DNA of 64,000 nucleotides from Halicephalobus mephisto. Lineage: Eukaryota; Nematoda; Chromadorea; Rhabditida; Panagrolaimidae. The stretch spans positions 372,001 to 436,000 of the forward strand of contig SWDT01000013.1 in the NCBI GenBank assembly GCA_009193035.1, written 5' to 3'. The notes beneath the pieces are model-generated. The model did no database searches. It saw only the letters and a list, made by a program, of their open reading frames with translations, and was not told the DNA's origin. Both the position numbers and the translations under genes were made by a program. Each line of letters starts with the position of its first letter. The first letter of the stretch is position 1. Below, in pieces: positions 10,678 to 21,757 of the stretch.

Positions 10678-13600
10678 TTAATTGTTTTTCTTCTCTGAAG
10701 TTATTGGTTTGTCGAAACAGGAAATAAAACATCCGGAAATTTTGAATAATATCCAGATGATGAAGAAGAAGAAGAATCCGAGGGTCCAGAAGACGTCGAG
10801 ATTATGGTATTCGACGAAGCTGAGGTAATTTCCAGAGGGATTCATCTGGCTTAAGTCTTTATTTTCAGCGAGAAATTCGGTCCATTTTAGAAGTTTTTCC
10901 TCAGGGGAAAATGGTTGATTGAGGACTTTTTTATTTAATTTTTGGATGTTTTGAAGAAATTTTTTTTCTAAAAGTAGTATTCTGATGGAAGAAGAAAGTT
11001 TTTCAAATGTCATGTGAGATTTCGAAATAACTAGTCCTATTTCGTGTTTTTCAATGATTTTTGAATTTCTTTTTTGATCTCCAAAAAGTGGAATTCCGAT
11101 GATCGGTTTTGAAGAATAAATAGCTTCTTGAAGACTACTGTAGCCACAGTTGGAAATTAGGATCTTAATTTTAGGATGATCTGCAAAAAATTAAAATTAT
11201 TTTTTAAATTAAAATTTTTAAAACTAAAATTATTTTTTTTAATTAAGTTAATTTTTTTAAAATTAAAATTATTTTTAAAATTAAATTTTTGTAAAATTAA
11301 AATTATTTTTTTTTAATTAAAATTATTTTAAAAAAATTAAAATTATTTTTAAAATTAAATTTTTGTAAAATTAAAATTATTTTTTTTTAATTAAAATTAT
11401 TTTAAAAAAATTAAAATTATTTTTAAAATTAAATTTTTGTAAAATTAAAATCATTTTTTTTTAATTAAAATTATTTTAAAAAAATTAAATTCTTTTTTTT
11501 TAAATTAGAATTAATTTTTAATGATTTTTTTAATTTAAAAAATATTACTTAAAAGATCGAATTGTGGAAGCCATTTCGAAATAAAAACGTTGTTTCCGAT
11601 TTTTTCATCGAGGTCTTCATCGACGTATCTGAAAAAAAACAACGTTTTCGGGAAGCTGGAAAAGGTCTCCAGAAGGGCGTTCTTCCATTCTGGAGTCATC
11701 ATACTTGAGTTAGTCACGGCTCCGAGAGAAAAAATAATTCCAAAATCGAATTTTTCTAATTTAATTTTTAACTTTTCTTCCAAATTAAAATTTTTCTTCG
11801 TCAATCCCAGACCTCCGATGTTGATTACCTTCCCCAAAGTCGGTCTAGGAAAATCATAAAGATCGTCAGAATCCACCATGACCAGAGGGCAATTTTGAGC
11901 AAGATCCCTGAGATCCGGAAAATCCGATTTTATAAATTTTCTAAAAAGTTCCGTTTCGGGTCCTGACAGATATCTGAAAAAAATTAAAATTATAAAAATC
12001 CGAAAATTTAAAAACACTTAGCAGTGTAAATCGGCATTAAAGACCTCAAGACGAGATTCATGAATCTCTTCGTGAATCCCATTTCGTCTCCAGAATCGGC
12101 CCAGACCAGGGGGACGTAGCTGGGAGGACTGGAGACCCCTATGTCGTGCGCTACAGTATCCGCCAAAGGTCCTGAATTTAACCAGATCCAAGTCGGAATC
12201 CCACTTTCATATATCAATCCAACACTACAGTAATCATAAGAAGACCCAAAAGCCAAGTCAAATCTTTCATTTTTGATCGAAAAAATAAGCGATTTCATCC
12301 GGAGGATCTCGGAGCAGCTATTGACGAGCATATCCATGAATTTCTGATGTATATTTCTTGTTTTTGCATCAAAAAATGAAAATTCATTGAAAAAAACTTC
12401 TCCCAGCTCTTGATTGAAAGCTTCGAAGTCGTCTTCAGAATAAGCAATTACGTCAGAAACTAAAAATAATCAAAATTAATCGAAAACGCATTGCATAAAT
12501 TTTATATAAAATCATATTTTTGTTAAAGTAAAATCTTCAGAAAATAGTCTTGAACATTTGGAAACTTGTAGGATTTCAATTTTAAATAGTTTCAAAGTAC
12601 ATAAAAAAGGATATAGCATATAATGTATTGATACATTAAAACGACTCTGATGCGTGAGATACATTACATTAAATGTATCATACATTAAGCATGATATCGA
12701 TGTATTGTATTAAATATATAACTATATTAAAACAATTCTGATATATCAGATACATTAAGTCAATATCGGATGCATTATATTCAATATATTGATGCATTAT
12801 AACAACTCTAATGTATCGAATACATTATGTTCAATATATCATACATTAAGCATGATGTCGGTGCATTGAATTTAATATATGAATACATCACAACAGTTCT
12901 CATATATCAGATATATGAAGCATGATATCGATGTATTGTATTCAATATATTGATACATTATAACAACTCTAATGTATCGAATACATTATATTAAATGTAT
13001 TATATATTAAGCATGATATCGATGTATTGTATTTAATATATGAATACATCACAACAGTTCTGATATATCAGATACATTATGTTCAATATATCATATATTA
13101 AATATGATATCAGTGCATTGTATATATTTACTAAATACATTTATTTTATGTGTCAACATGTTAAATTGATATCGGTACATTGTATATAATGTAAAAATGC
13201 ACTGAATACAATGTATCTGATATATTAGAGTTGTTGTAATATATTTTTTTGTGTGAAGTTTAGATTGAATTTTAAAAGATTCCAGAAACCTTCATGAAAT
13301 TCTAAATTTTCAGAATTTTGTATTAAATCTTAAGGTTTTAAGAACCTTCAGAATCTTCGATAAAATTCTACAAAAATTCAGAATTTTCAACTGGATTCTG
13401 CTGAAAATAATTTTGTTAAATTTATTTTTTTAAATATATAATTTGCAATATTATTTGAGTATTTACGACTTTGGAAAACGGTTTTTAACGAACCTTTGAT
13501 CAGCTTCTGATCCATGTGCACCTCCACATTTTTGAACCCCATCGAGCGGATTCTGTAGATGACGACATCGTGACCAGCCTTGGCCAAGGTTTCTGCCACT

Positions 13601-13854
13601 TTTTTGTTGAAAATCAGCTAAACTAACATTTTATTATTTAAAAAACTGCATTATTTTTATTTTTTATTCAATTTTGGAAAATTCTAAAAACAAAAAAATC
13701 CGAAAAAATTCAATAAAATTCTAAGTTTAAAAATTAATAATTTTACAAATACCTGACTACCAGAAAAATCCGAAGTGAAAATTGCGATTTTATAAGAAGA
13801 ACAAAACTGAAATAATGTAAATAAAATTGAAATTATTTGGATTTTAATTTCCAT
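10678..13854 (-). CDS. UDP-glycosyltransferase (UGT, GT1 family)
   Basis: Five exons (13854-13753, 13617-13467, 12459-12018, 11973-11549, 11180-10678) join to 540 aa, the usual UGT length. A signal peptide (ISILFTLFQFCSSYKIAIF) opens the protein and a C-terminal membrane anchor (LGFFFFFIIWILF) with a basic tail closes it, as for ER-lumenal UGTs. The donor-sugar domain contains GAVTNSSMM, FISKWLPQFDLLNHP, then ISNCGYSSLQEAIYSSKP and GIPLFGDQ. The usual THGG at the start of the signature is SNCG here, while the EA and the final DQ pair are kept. UGTs conjugate sugars to lipophilic compounds. Exon 2's donor is the least certain (TC|GTAAAT). Intron 2 (about 1 kb) hosts a palindromic satellite-like element, and intron 4 is simple A/T repeat. 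Confidence 0.88.
11190..11545. repeat. A/T tandem repeat in UGT intron 4
   Basis: At least three copies of a unit of about 70 bp made of TTAAATTTTTGTAAAATTAA and AATTATTTTAAAAAAATTAA fill the intron. Units at about 11280 and 11350 are nearly identical. Confidence 0.75.
12599..13255. mobile_element. palindromic satellite-like element, copy 1 (in UGT intron)
   Basis: The segment is made of GATACATTA/TGTATCGATA units of about 60-75 bp alternating in orientation. Its ends are roughly inverted: the left end has ATAAAAAAGG...TACATTAAAACGACTCTGATG and the right end, read backwards, has CACACAAAAAAATATATTAC...AACTCTAATATATCAG. Copies with the same ends lie at 38.4 and 42.6 kb. No open frame exists. 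A non-autonomous DNA transposon (MITE) that has amplified an internal satellite fits best. Exact ends are approximate. Confidence 0.6.
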
Positions 13855-14234
13855 ATTAACTTCTTTAAAATGATCGATTTTCAGTTCATCGTCCTGAACT
13901 TTTTGAAGACCCAACCACTTTTTTGATAACGATATTGATCATTGATTTCCTTTTTATCTCATCTTATATTTGACAAATTATATAAATATTTTCTTGAGAA
14001 CATTTTATTCGATTTTTTGACTTCAAACGAAGCTATTTGTTGAAGTAAAATGCAGCGTGATGTAGTTAGATCTTTTGTGACTCCAGAGAGCGTTATTTCG
14101 AAATAAATATGGATTTTCAAGACAATAGGAACTTCAATTACTCAGGAAGAATATAATAAATCAAAAAATTCGAAATTTGTGGATTATGAAATGCAGAAAA
14201 ATGCTCAAGGTAACTTTCTGGTATCAGTTTCATG
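13855..14234. other. upstream region of the UGT gene, nothing clear
   Basis: AT-rich, mixed sequence. It includes the presumed promoter of the UGT gene on the minus strand. No gene or RNA was recognised. Confidence 0.4.
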
Positions 14235-14244
14235 TACTCATCAC

Positions 14245-14278
<34 letters not shown>

Positions 14279-14289
14279 TTCATCATCAC

Positions 14290-14321
<32 letters not shown>

Positions 14322-14600
14322 AGTCCCTAGCTAGCGAGTGGTTTGGGTTGTCCTCTTAACCAGTACGCTGCTGTGGGTGCCTTTGGACATCGGGTGTTTT
14401 CGATTATCCTTCTCCATTCTTTTCGGATTGGAGGCGAGGGCTCTTGCTTCATCAAGGGTTAGGTGGTGGTTCTTCAGATCCTCTATGATTGTTTTTATCT
14501 AAATTTTCTGGGCATTTCTCTGGACTTTCCATTGGGTTGGTTTTTGTCTCCATAGAGTTCCATGTATTAAAATGTAGTTGCCAATCCAAAAGCCAGTTCT
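14235..14600 (-). mobile_element. 5'-truncated LINE (RTE-like) 3' end with (ATG)n tail
   Basis: Read on the minus strand, 14600 to 14330 encodes the end of a LINE reverse transcriptase: LTLDEARALASN, then after a one-base frame change RKEWRRIIENTRCPKAPTAA, YWLRGQPKPLAS and a stop at the CTAGCTAG. Immediately downstream on that strand lies a run of ATG/ATC triplets (plus 14240-14323), the typical simple 3' tail of RTE-class elements. The 5' part is missing, so this is a dead copy. The amino acid pattern was recognised by eye. The exact clade is not certain. Confidence 0.65.
14238..14323. repeat. (ATC)n microsatellite
   Basis: About 27 ATC triplets with one TTC and two ACC interruptions. It is best seen as the 3' tail of the adjacent minus-strand LINE fragment. 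Confidence 0.9.
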
Positions 14601-15104
14601 ATCAATATTCAAAAAATATCAAGTACATTAGTTTAAGCTGATCTTCATAGCCAGTACAGAGTGAAGAAGCTATTTTTTTCGAGAACCAAAGGACGCAACT
14701 TGTTTTTGCTTAAGAACATCGTCTCTAATCGTTTGGTATTCGAGTAAAAGTCCTCTGGAGTGCCGAATTACCCTGATGTGATATGGACTCCCTCTGCCAG
14801 CAAGATAGACACGATTTCTGAGCAACTCTGTAGTAAATAAGGTGGTTGGATAAGGTGTTCGTTATTGGACGGAAAACTGTTGGTTCCTACTATTTAGCAA
14901 TTAAGCTTGTTTATCTTAACAAAACATAGAACAAAGGAGGAAGGATCCTCGTTTGACCGAAGTCAAACTCGGACCCGTCTAAAGCTGGATTCTCTCAAAG
15001 ACTGACTCTCTAACACTTTAGTCTCACTTCACAGGCGTCGGCTGACTGGGCGGAGCCTTGGGTATTTTGTCTAGGCCGTCTGCGGTTTAAGTCCGATCTT
15101 TGTG

Positions 15105-15270
15105 CCTACAACTCTTTCTCTAGCGATATCTACTGTATTAAAAACAAGATAGACACGACTTCTAAATAACTCTTTCTCTAGCGATATCTACTGTATTAAA
15201 CAACAAGATAGACAAGATTTCTGAACAACTCTTTCTCTAGCAATGTCTACTGTATATAAACAACAATATT
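15105..15270. repeat. tandem repeat of about 70 bp, three copies
   Basis: Three degraded copies of CTCTTTCTCTAGCGATATCT followed by ACTGTATTAAA, AACAAGATAGACA and GATTTCTGAACAA. A single diverged piece (AGCAAGATAGACACGATTTC) lies earlier at about 14800. The surrounding 14600-15440 shows no gene. Confidence 0.7.
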
Positions 15271-15484
15271 ACAAAACTCGATTCCAAAATTGACGAGAAT
15301 CGCTCTTTTAACAAGGACTTTCACGATAAGAGTTCACATTCTAATTCGCCTTAAACTTTCCATCTATCTTATACTGAAGAAATTCATCGAGTTCAACATA
15401 TTTTCAGCACAAAGCTTCATCTAAAGTATCAGATTCCAGCCAAACACGACGACGATATACCCGTGATCGAAAGATATTTTTTAT

Positions 15485-15785
15485 TTTCAGCATTGGAGCA
15501 TTAGCGTGATTTATGGTATAATAGATCGACTGATATATGCAGAGATTTTAGAGGATCATATGCTTCCCTTCGTTCGTCAGAAAGTTAACACAATAATGAA
15601 AAAAAATATTTTTGGATTTTAAAGGATTTCATGATCGTGAAACCAACGTTCTTCATTGGACAGTTCAATCGTCAGATTTGAATTTTATTAAATACATCTA
15701 AAATGAAATTAAGAGAAAATACGGTAGTCGAAAAGTCCGAAATTCAGATGAAAATTTTAATTTTTCCAAAAACTAATGAATCAAC
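15485..15785 (+). pseudogene. Tc1/mariner-like transposase relic
   Basis: In shifting frames one can read VIYGIIDRLIYAEILEDHML, then PFVRQKV, and further on HDRETNVLHWTVQSSDLNFI followed by a stop and NEIKRKYGSRKVRNSDE. This corresponds to the D-to-E part of a Tc1-family transposase (…YVEIL…HMLP…, …[13 protein letters not shown]…). Stops and frameshifts break it, and the Asp-Pro-Ile-Glu end is mutated to FIK. No terminal repeats were identified. A dead fragment. Confidence 0.6.
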
Positions 15786-16065
15786 ATCGATCAGTAATTC
15801 ATTGACAAATCGATTCGGTTTTTGAAAAATCACTTTCATTCAGTAATAGGATTCATGAATGTTTGGTTATTGAGTTTAATTACAAATTTCGTAATTAAAA
15901 TAAATGTTTTAAATAGAAATTCAAACATTGAAAAAATTTTATCGCGTCAAACATGAAAGATTCCATGTTATTTTCCACGAAAGTTCTTTAGCGAATTTGA
16001 AGTCAGTTATTTTTAAAGCAAATCAAAGAAGCAAAAAATCAAAATCGAAAAATTTAATTTGTTTA

Positions 16066-16471
16066 TGTTGGATCGGGCACCTAGCCTTAATGGGAAGCGC
16101 AACCAACCGGGAGCGCTTGGTCCCGAACGGATTGCCTTAGCACCAATAAAGAACGCTTGGTCCCGAACGGATTGCCTTAGCACCAATAAAGAACGCTTGG
16201 TCTCGAACAGATAGCTTTAACACCAATAAAGAACGCTTGGTCCCGAACGGATTGCCTTAGTACCAATAAAGAACGCTTGGTCCCGAACGGATTGCCTTAG
16301 CACCGACAAGAGGACATACAGTTCCTCTGAGCGGGAAGTTGAGTTGTGTTTATGTTTATGTCGATTTCGACATAGGGAGTTATTCTTTGTACTGTGCTAA
16401 AGGAGTTATTTAATAAACTCTTCTTATATTATTTTCTCTTCTCATCCAGACGTGGGTCACTCGGCGTGACA
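16066..16471 (+). mobile_element. probable solo LTR containing a 40-bp tandem repeat
   Basis: The segment begins TGTTGGATCGGGC and ends GGCGTGACA, giving TG...CA ends, is GC-richer than its surroundings, and has an AATAAA followed by a T-rich stretch near 16412. At 16111-16307 there are five head-to-tail copies (last partial) of a 40-bp unit starting GAACGCTTGGTCCCGAACGG; the third copy is the most diverged. No clear target-site duplication was found, so a solo LTR is an inference. A satellite-bearing non-LTR insertion is the alternative. Confidence 0.45.
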
Positions 16472-17946
16472 GATCTAATAGTTTAAATTTGAAATTGTAT
16501 TGTTTGAAAATTTGATATAGTACAAAATAGAAATAAAAGTAAAGTATTGTCAAAGCAGTTGGTAGTAATTACAAAATATTAGTTTTAAAATATTCATTTA
16601 GTCAATGCAAAATTATAAAAAATTAAAAATTTTCAATACTTCTGTCCAATACTGTACTAAATAAAACATCTCAGAAGTCAGTAAAAATAAATTCCACAAT
16701 ATTGTGTAAATTATATAAAAAAGTTGATGAAAATTAAACTAAGAAAAAAGTTATATGAAAAATAAGAAAAATTAAGAAAAATATGAAAAATAAGAAAATT
16801 AAGAAAATTAAAAAAAATATAAAAAATATGAAAAATAAGAAAATTAAAGAAAATATGAAAAATTAAGAAAAATTTAAAAAAATATAAAAAATATAAAAAA
16901 TAAGAAAATTAAGAAAAATATGAAAAATATGAAAAATAAGAAAATTAAAAAAAAATATAAAAAATATGAAAAATAAAAAGTAGAAGATGAGTCAGATGTC
17001 TGCGAAGAGGAAAGAACAAGAATTGCACAATATTGCAAAATTAAGGAAAAAGTAGAAGGTAAAATTACACAATATTTCCCATGATTAGAAAAAAATGAAT
17101 GATTTAAATTCATCAATTCTCGAAAAATTTTAACTTTATTTCAATCTTGCTTTGTCAGGTGGACCAAACTAAGATAAATGTTCCTCAGTTCTCCCTTTTC
17201 GAAATTCTTTCTTTTTAAACCAATCTTTTTTTACTTAATTGATATATTAAATTAATTCAATTTAAAAAAATTAATATAAAAACAAAAGATTCTCTTTTTT
17301 TCTCTTTATTCCCATATCGCACATTCAAAGTTCACAAACAATACCAAAGTTAAACTTTCTTGTACATTTGATCCAACTCATCCGTCGATGCGAGTTTTCT
17401 GTTCCTAGGACCTTGGGATTCTTCTTAGAGCCTTCTGTTCCTAAAACCTTGGGATTCTTCTTATCATCTAGCTTGTTTTTGGTCAACCGGGCCTCTAATG
17501 GGAGATATGCAGAGGACTTCGCTTCTTTAGCCTACAAGCAGCTTGCGGGCTAGGCTTCTAGCTGCCGGTCTTCGGTTGGGAATCGAAAAACGAAAGATAT
17601 TGAGATAAATTCTGCAGAACAAAAGAAACGCTGTTGAGGAGCAACCGTCGCAAGTCCTTTTTCTAAGTTTACTGCTTTGGTTTCCCGACTGTACGATAGT
17701 TGCTCCCTTATTTCGTAAGCTTTATTTATTTGCTTTTATATTAATTTTTCTCTAGTTAAATTAAATATCTCAGTTAAGAAAAATTAATTTGAAAAGAAAG
17801 AATTTCGAAATCAGTAGGAAGCGAAGGAGGCATCTGTCGTGCAGCCGATTTCCCGATGTCGCGTTTTCGGTTGATATTAAACACGAAAAATATACTTTGT
17901 TATTTTATTTTAGACTTTCGAATAAACACTTCTAACCTTTGGAATC
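16472..17946. other. intergenic, low complexity then eRF1 upstream region
   Basis: 16740-16980 is a simple AAAAATATGAAAAATAAGAAA repeat. 17393-17470 holds a short duplication of CTTGGGATTCTTCTTA. The stretch 17480-17940 is GC-richer and probably contains the eRF1 promoter and 5' UTR. A fragment resembling no known gene was seen at 17500-17570. Confidence 0.5.
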
Positions 17947-19749
17947 ATGTCTGCTGTTGATGGAAAAAATTCCGTTGATTGTAATGTCGAAATGTGGAAG
18001 ATCAAAAAGCTCATTGAGAGCTTGGAGATGGCTCGAGGGTAAGCTTTTAACTTTTATATATGGATTTCCTGTGTTATTGATTGGTTTTCGTTCGTGAATA
18101 ATATATGTGGTTTTTCAGAAATGGAACGAGCATGATCTCCCTCATCATCCCTCCTCATGGCCAGATCGCTCGTGTTTCTAAAATGCTGACAGATGAATAT
18201 GGAACGGCCTCCAACATCAAATCCCAAATCAATCGACTTTCTGTCCGTAGTGCCATTAGTTCTCTTCAAGCCCGTCTGAAGCTCTACAGTAAAGTACCCC
18301 CTAACGGACTTGTTGTCTATTGTGGTACTATTGTGACTGACGACGGCAAGGAAAAAAGAATGAACATTGATTTCGAGCCGTTCAGACCTGTAAGCAATTT
18401 TCTGTACTTTTGCGACAACAAATTCCACACAGAAGCTCTTCGAGGTGAGTATTCATTGGTTTTTTATTAGGCAGATAGGAACCAAGTCTGGGTTGGATCC
18501 TTCATTTAGGTCGATAAACCGCCAATAATAAAACAGAACTATGGCCGCATGATGTCTTTTGTTCAATAATCTAATTTTTATTATTTAACTGTTTTGTTTT
18601 TCAGCTTTATGAACCGAGGATGACAAATTCGGATTCATTGTTATGGATGGTAACGGAAGCTTGTTCGGTACACTCCAAGGTAACACCCGTGAAGTCCTCC
18701 ACAAGTTTACTGTCGACTTGCCGAAGAAGCACGGACGCGGTGGTCAATCAGCCCTTCGTTTCGCTCGTCTTCGAATGGAGAAACGACACAATTACGTCAG
18801 AAAAGTCGCTGAAACTGCTGTTGAGATGTTTATAAAAAACGACAAAGTTGCTGTTGCTGGACTTATCCTCGCTGGTAGTGCAGATTTCAAAACCGAATTG
18901 AGCCAATCTGACATGTTCGACCAAAGGTTGCAAGCCAAGATCGTCAAGGTTGTGGATATCTCCTATGGTGGTGAAAACGGATTTAACCAAGCTATCGAGC
19001 TTTCTGCAGATGCCTTGCTCAATGTTAAGTTTATCCAAGAAAAGAAGCTTATCGGGAACTTCTTCGATGAAATCTCCCAAGATAGTGGCAAATACGTCTT
19101 CGGCACCCAAGATACAATCCAAGCTCTGGAAATGGGCGCAGTTGAAACTTTGATTTGTTGGGAAAATCTGGACATTACTCGTATGCGGCTGAAGAAGACA
19201 AATGGAGATGAAAAAGTTATTAATCTGAGACCCGATCAACTCGGTGATAAGAAGCTGATGACCGATCCTGATTCGGGTGCCGAGATGGAAATCATCGAAA
19301 ATCTTCCTCTTCTTGAATGGCTAGCGAACAATTACAAATCCTTTGGAGCGGTGTTGGAAATTGTGACAGATAAGTCGCAGGAAGGAGCTCAGTTTGTTAA
19401 AGGCTTTGGTGGTATTGGAGGTGAGTTGATGTATCATACTTGTCCTTCGTTATAGTCAACAATTGGTGGTTTTGAAACTAGTTGTGTTACTACGAAGGAA
19501 TAATAAGCGTGGGATTTTGGCATGAACACTAAACAGTTCTTGTGAAGTGTGAATGTGTGGTTCCAACGTGCTCAAAGCTGAGAGTTTGCTTGTATTGATG
19601 AAAATACAAGCTCTAGTTAAGCTTTGAACATTTCTGATGTATTTGGGACACGCAATAATGGGCTGTTTTTAGGCATTCTACGTTACCGCGTTGATTTCCA
19701 AATGCTGGAAGCCGCTGAAGAAGATGACATTGATTTGGATGACTATTGA
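17947..19749 (+). CDS. erfa-1: eRF1, eukaryotic translation release factor 1, with an in-frame TGA
   Basis: Four exons (17947-18038, 18119-18444, 18605-19420, 19673-19749) add up to 437 codons including the final stop, essentially the human eRF1 length. The N domain carries NIKS ([11 protein letters not shown]) and YxCxxxF ([12 protein letters not shown]), which read stop codons in the ribosomal A site. The M domain has [14 protein letters not shown] with the catalytic GGQ that triggers peptide release. The C domain, for eRF3 binding, ends [10 protein letters not shown]. At 18610-18612, the third codon of exon 3, the frame reads GCT TTA TGA ACC GAG: a stop where relatives have Leu (EALxALL), codon 142, at the N/M domain junction. 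Splicing there is otherwise ideal (TTTTTCAG acceptor, GAG|GTGAGT donor). The TGA could be a sequence error, a polymorphism, or a genuine recoding site used for autoregulation. Identity of the gene is certain. Confidence 0.96.
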
Positions 19750-20237
19750 CGGTTGTCGGTGGTTGATCGTCTCGCGATTCAGCCACCGCCGATGTTAATC
19801 CGTGGAGACGTAGATAAAGGATTTAATATCAGCGGTGAATCCCTACTGTAAGTTGTTGTTGATTTTATACGGAATTGATTAATTGTTTAGGAATCGTACC
19901 TGCCGAAGCCTAAACTGAAATGACCCCAATTTCCGTTTTTAGTTAAAATTGATTTTTCGTCTGAAAAATAATTTACTTTTGACTATTATGGTGTTAATTA
20001 TTGAATACATTATTTTTGTTATTTTTAGAATATTTAAAATCATTTTTATGGTAGTTGTAATTGAAAAATAAACAGTTCTATTCAGTACCTAACGACCTGT
20101 AGTAGGATGTAAAATGGGACTCAAAAATCGTCAGATCTGTATTATTCTACCTTCCTGTCCCTCTATTGTATGACCTAGGATTTACTTTGTACTAGCAATA
20201 AACATTAATCCTTGCGTACCACAACTTTTCGGACTCA
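19750..20237. other. eRF1 3' region, nothing clear
   Basis: Presumed 3' UTR of eRF1 followed by AT-rich spacer. AATAAA-type signals occur at about 20066 and 20206. No gene was recognised. Confidence 0.4.
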
Positions 20238-20475
20238 ATACAAACTGTTTTGAATCTATTGATTTGGGCTAGGCTTGTTGATTGCTGTCGTGGTTTCCTT
20301 GGACTTGATCGATGGAATATTTTTCTGTATTAGTTTCGTCTGTGTTAGAACATGAACTAGACTAGGAAGAAAGGACCTGAAGCGATAGTCTGAATGTGAG
20401 AAAGTCTGGAATACTGTAGGACGTGAATGAGGGTCTTGATTGTATTGTGGGAAAATACATAATAGTAATATCTAT
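20238..20475. repeat. 240-bp direct repeat, copy 1 (possible non-coding RNA)
   Basis: A mixed-composition island in AT-rich DNA, nearly identical to 21153-21390. Over about 235 aligned bases only about ten substitutions are visible, and all of them are transitions. It contains TTGATTTGGGCTAGGCTTGT and GGACCTGAAGCGATAGTCTG. It lacks TG...CA ends, a long open frame or terminal inverted repeats, so it does not look like a standard transposon. A duplicated structured RNA gene or UTR element is possible. Confidence 0.75.
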
Positions 20476-21152
20476 ATTATTATTATTATTCTAGTGAAGA
20501 TTATTGTAAAAATTTTGTTTTTTATTCTAAAAACTAAAGCAAATGATAATGAAAGTCGTCAGGAGTATAAGAACACGGATAAAACTGGTATTTTTGCGTT
20601 TTTATATCCATAAATCGGAATAGTGATGATATGCAATTAATTTTTATTCTAAATAAAGACGAAATAACTTTGAAGCAAAAATCAGAAAATGTTTTTGATC
20701 GATTTAGAAATTTTGAGAAATTGATAAAAACGACAATGACGTCATCGATTTGGATAACATTAATTTCAAAAAAATTTTATTATTGAACAGTACGAGTTAT
20801 GATCGTCATCATCATTCCTGATTTTTTAAAAACTTTATAGAATAAAAATATCAAATTAAAAAATTTCCTAAAATTGTAATAATTTTTTATTCTGTTTTTA
20901 TGTAAATTTTAAAATTTAATTTTCCAAGTTTGAAATTCGAAAAAAATAAAAAATTAACTTTTCGAAAATTTTCCGATGACGAAATCTTTATTTCGTCAGT
21001 ATTGTCTTAATTTACGAATTAACCAAAAAACATCAATTTAAATTTTTTAAAAATTACGAAATTTAGAAAAAAATATATTTGGTGAAAATTTTCTACTTTT
21101 TCTTTGATTTTGAAGAATTAGCTTCAATATTTTGAGATAAGGACTATGCAAA
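20476..21152. other. AT-rich spacer between the two 240-bp repeats
   Basis: Contains several AT-rich stretches and GACGTCATCG at about 20738. No gene recognised. Confidence 0.4.
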
Positions 21153-21390
21153 CTTTTTTGAGTCTATTGATTTGGGCTAGGCTTGTTGATTGCTGTCGTG
21201 GTTTCCTTGGACTTGATCGATGGAATATTCTTCTGTATTAGTTTCGTCTGTGTCAGGACATGAACTAGACTAGGAAGAAAGGACCTGAAGCGATAGTCTG
21301 AATGTGAGAAAGTCTGGAATACTGTAGAACATGAATGAGGGTCTTGATTGTATTGTGGGAAAATACATAACAGTAGTATCCGTATTATTA
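21153..21390. repeat. 240-bp direct repeat, copy 2
   Basis: Same sequence and orientation as 20238-20475, about 915 bp downstream. The similarity starts just after CAAACT(G/T)TTTTGA and fades in an ATT triplet run. See copy 1 for the description. Confidence 0.75.
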
Positions 21391-21757
21391 TTATTGTTTT
21401 AATGAAGATTATTATATTTCCATTTTATATTTAACAATCTGGTAGTAAACAAGTTCTGAAATCGATAGATAGTAAATTTTGCTTCTAAATGACGTCATGA
21501 CTGCTCCAGATTAACACTCAAGCTAGGTCTCTACGCCTCAGGGACTTTCGTGCTGAGAATCTTTTCAATTCCCGCGATTTATAAATTTTTAATTTTTAAA
21601 TAACTTTTAATTTTTAATTTTTAAATAATTTCTAATTTTTAATTTTTAAATAACTTTTTTTAATTTTTAAATAACTTTTAATTTTTAATTTTGATAAATT
21701 TTATTAATTTTAATTTTGAAATGTTTTCAGAAATGAACGATAAATGAACGATTTTAC
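21391..21757. other. spacer upstream of the GT31 gene
   Basis: AT-rich. 21585-21715 is a simple TTTTTAATTTTTAAATAACT-type repeat. A TTTTCAG at about 21724-21730 lies 28 bp before the GT31 start and may be a trans-splice acceptor. Two tiny upstream ATG frames precede the start. Confidence 0.45.

Noticed and set aside
18643..19455. Separate short eRF1-like gene starting at ATG 18643
   Set aside because: Exons 1 and 2 join perfectly to it in phase, and total length equals a full eRF1, so it is one gene with a TGA and not two genes.
17950..19749. Reassigned UGA codon genome-wide as the reason for the eRF1 TGA
   Set aside because: Several intact genes here (sut-2, plrg-1, ssl-1, lipases) end with TGA at the expected place.
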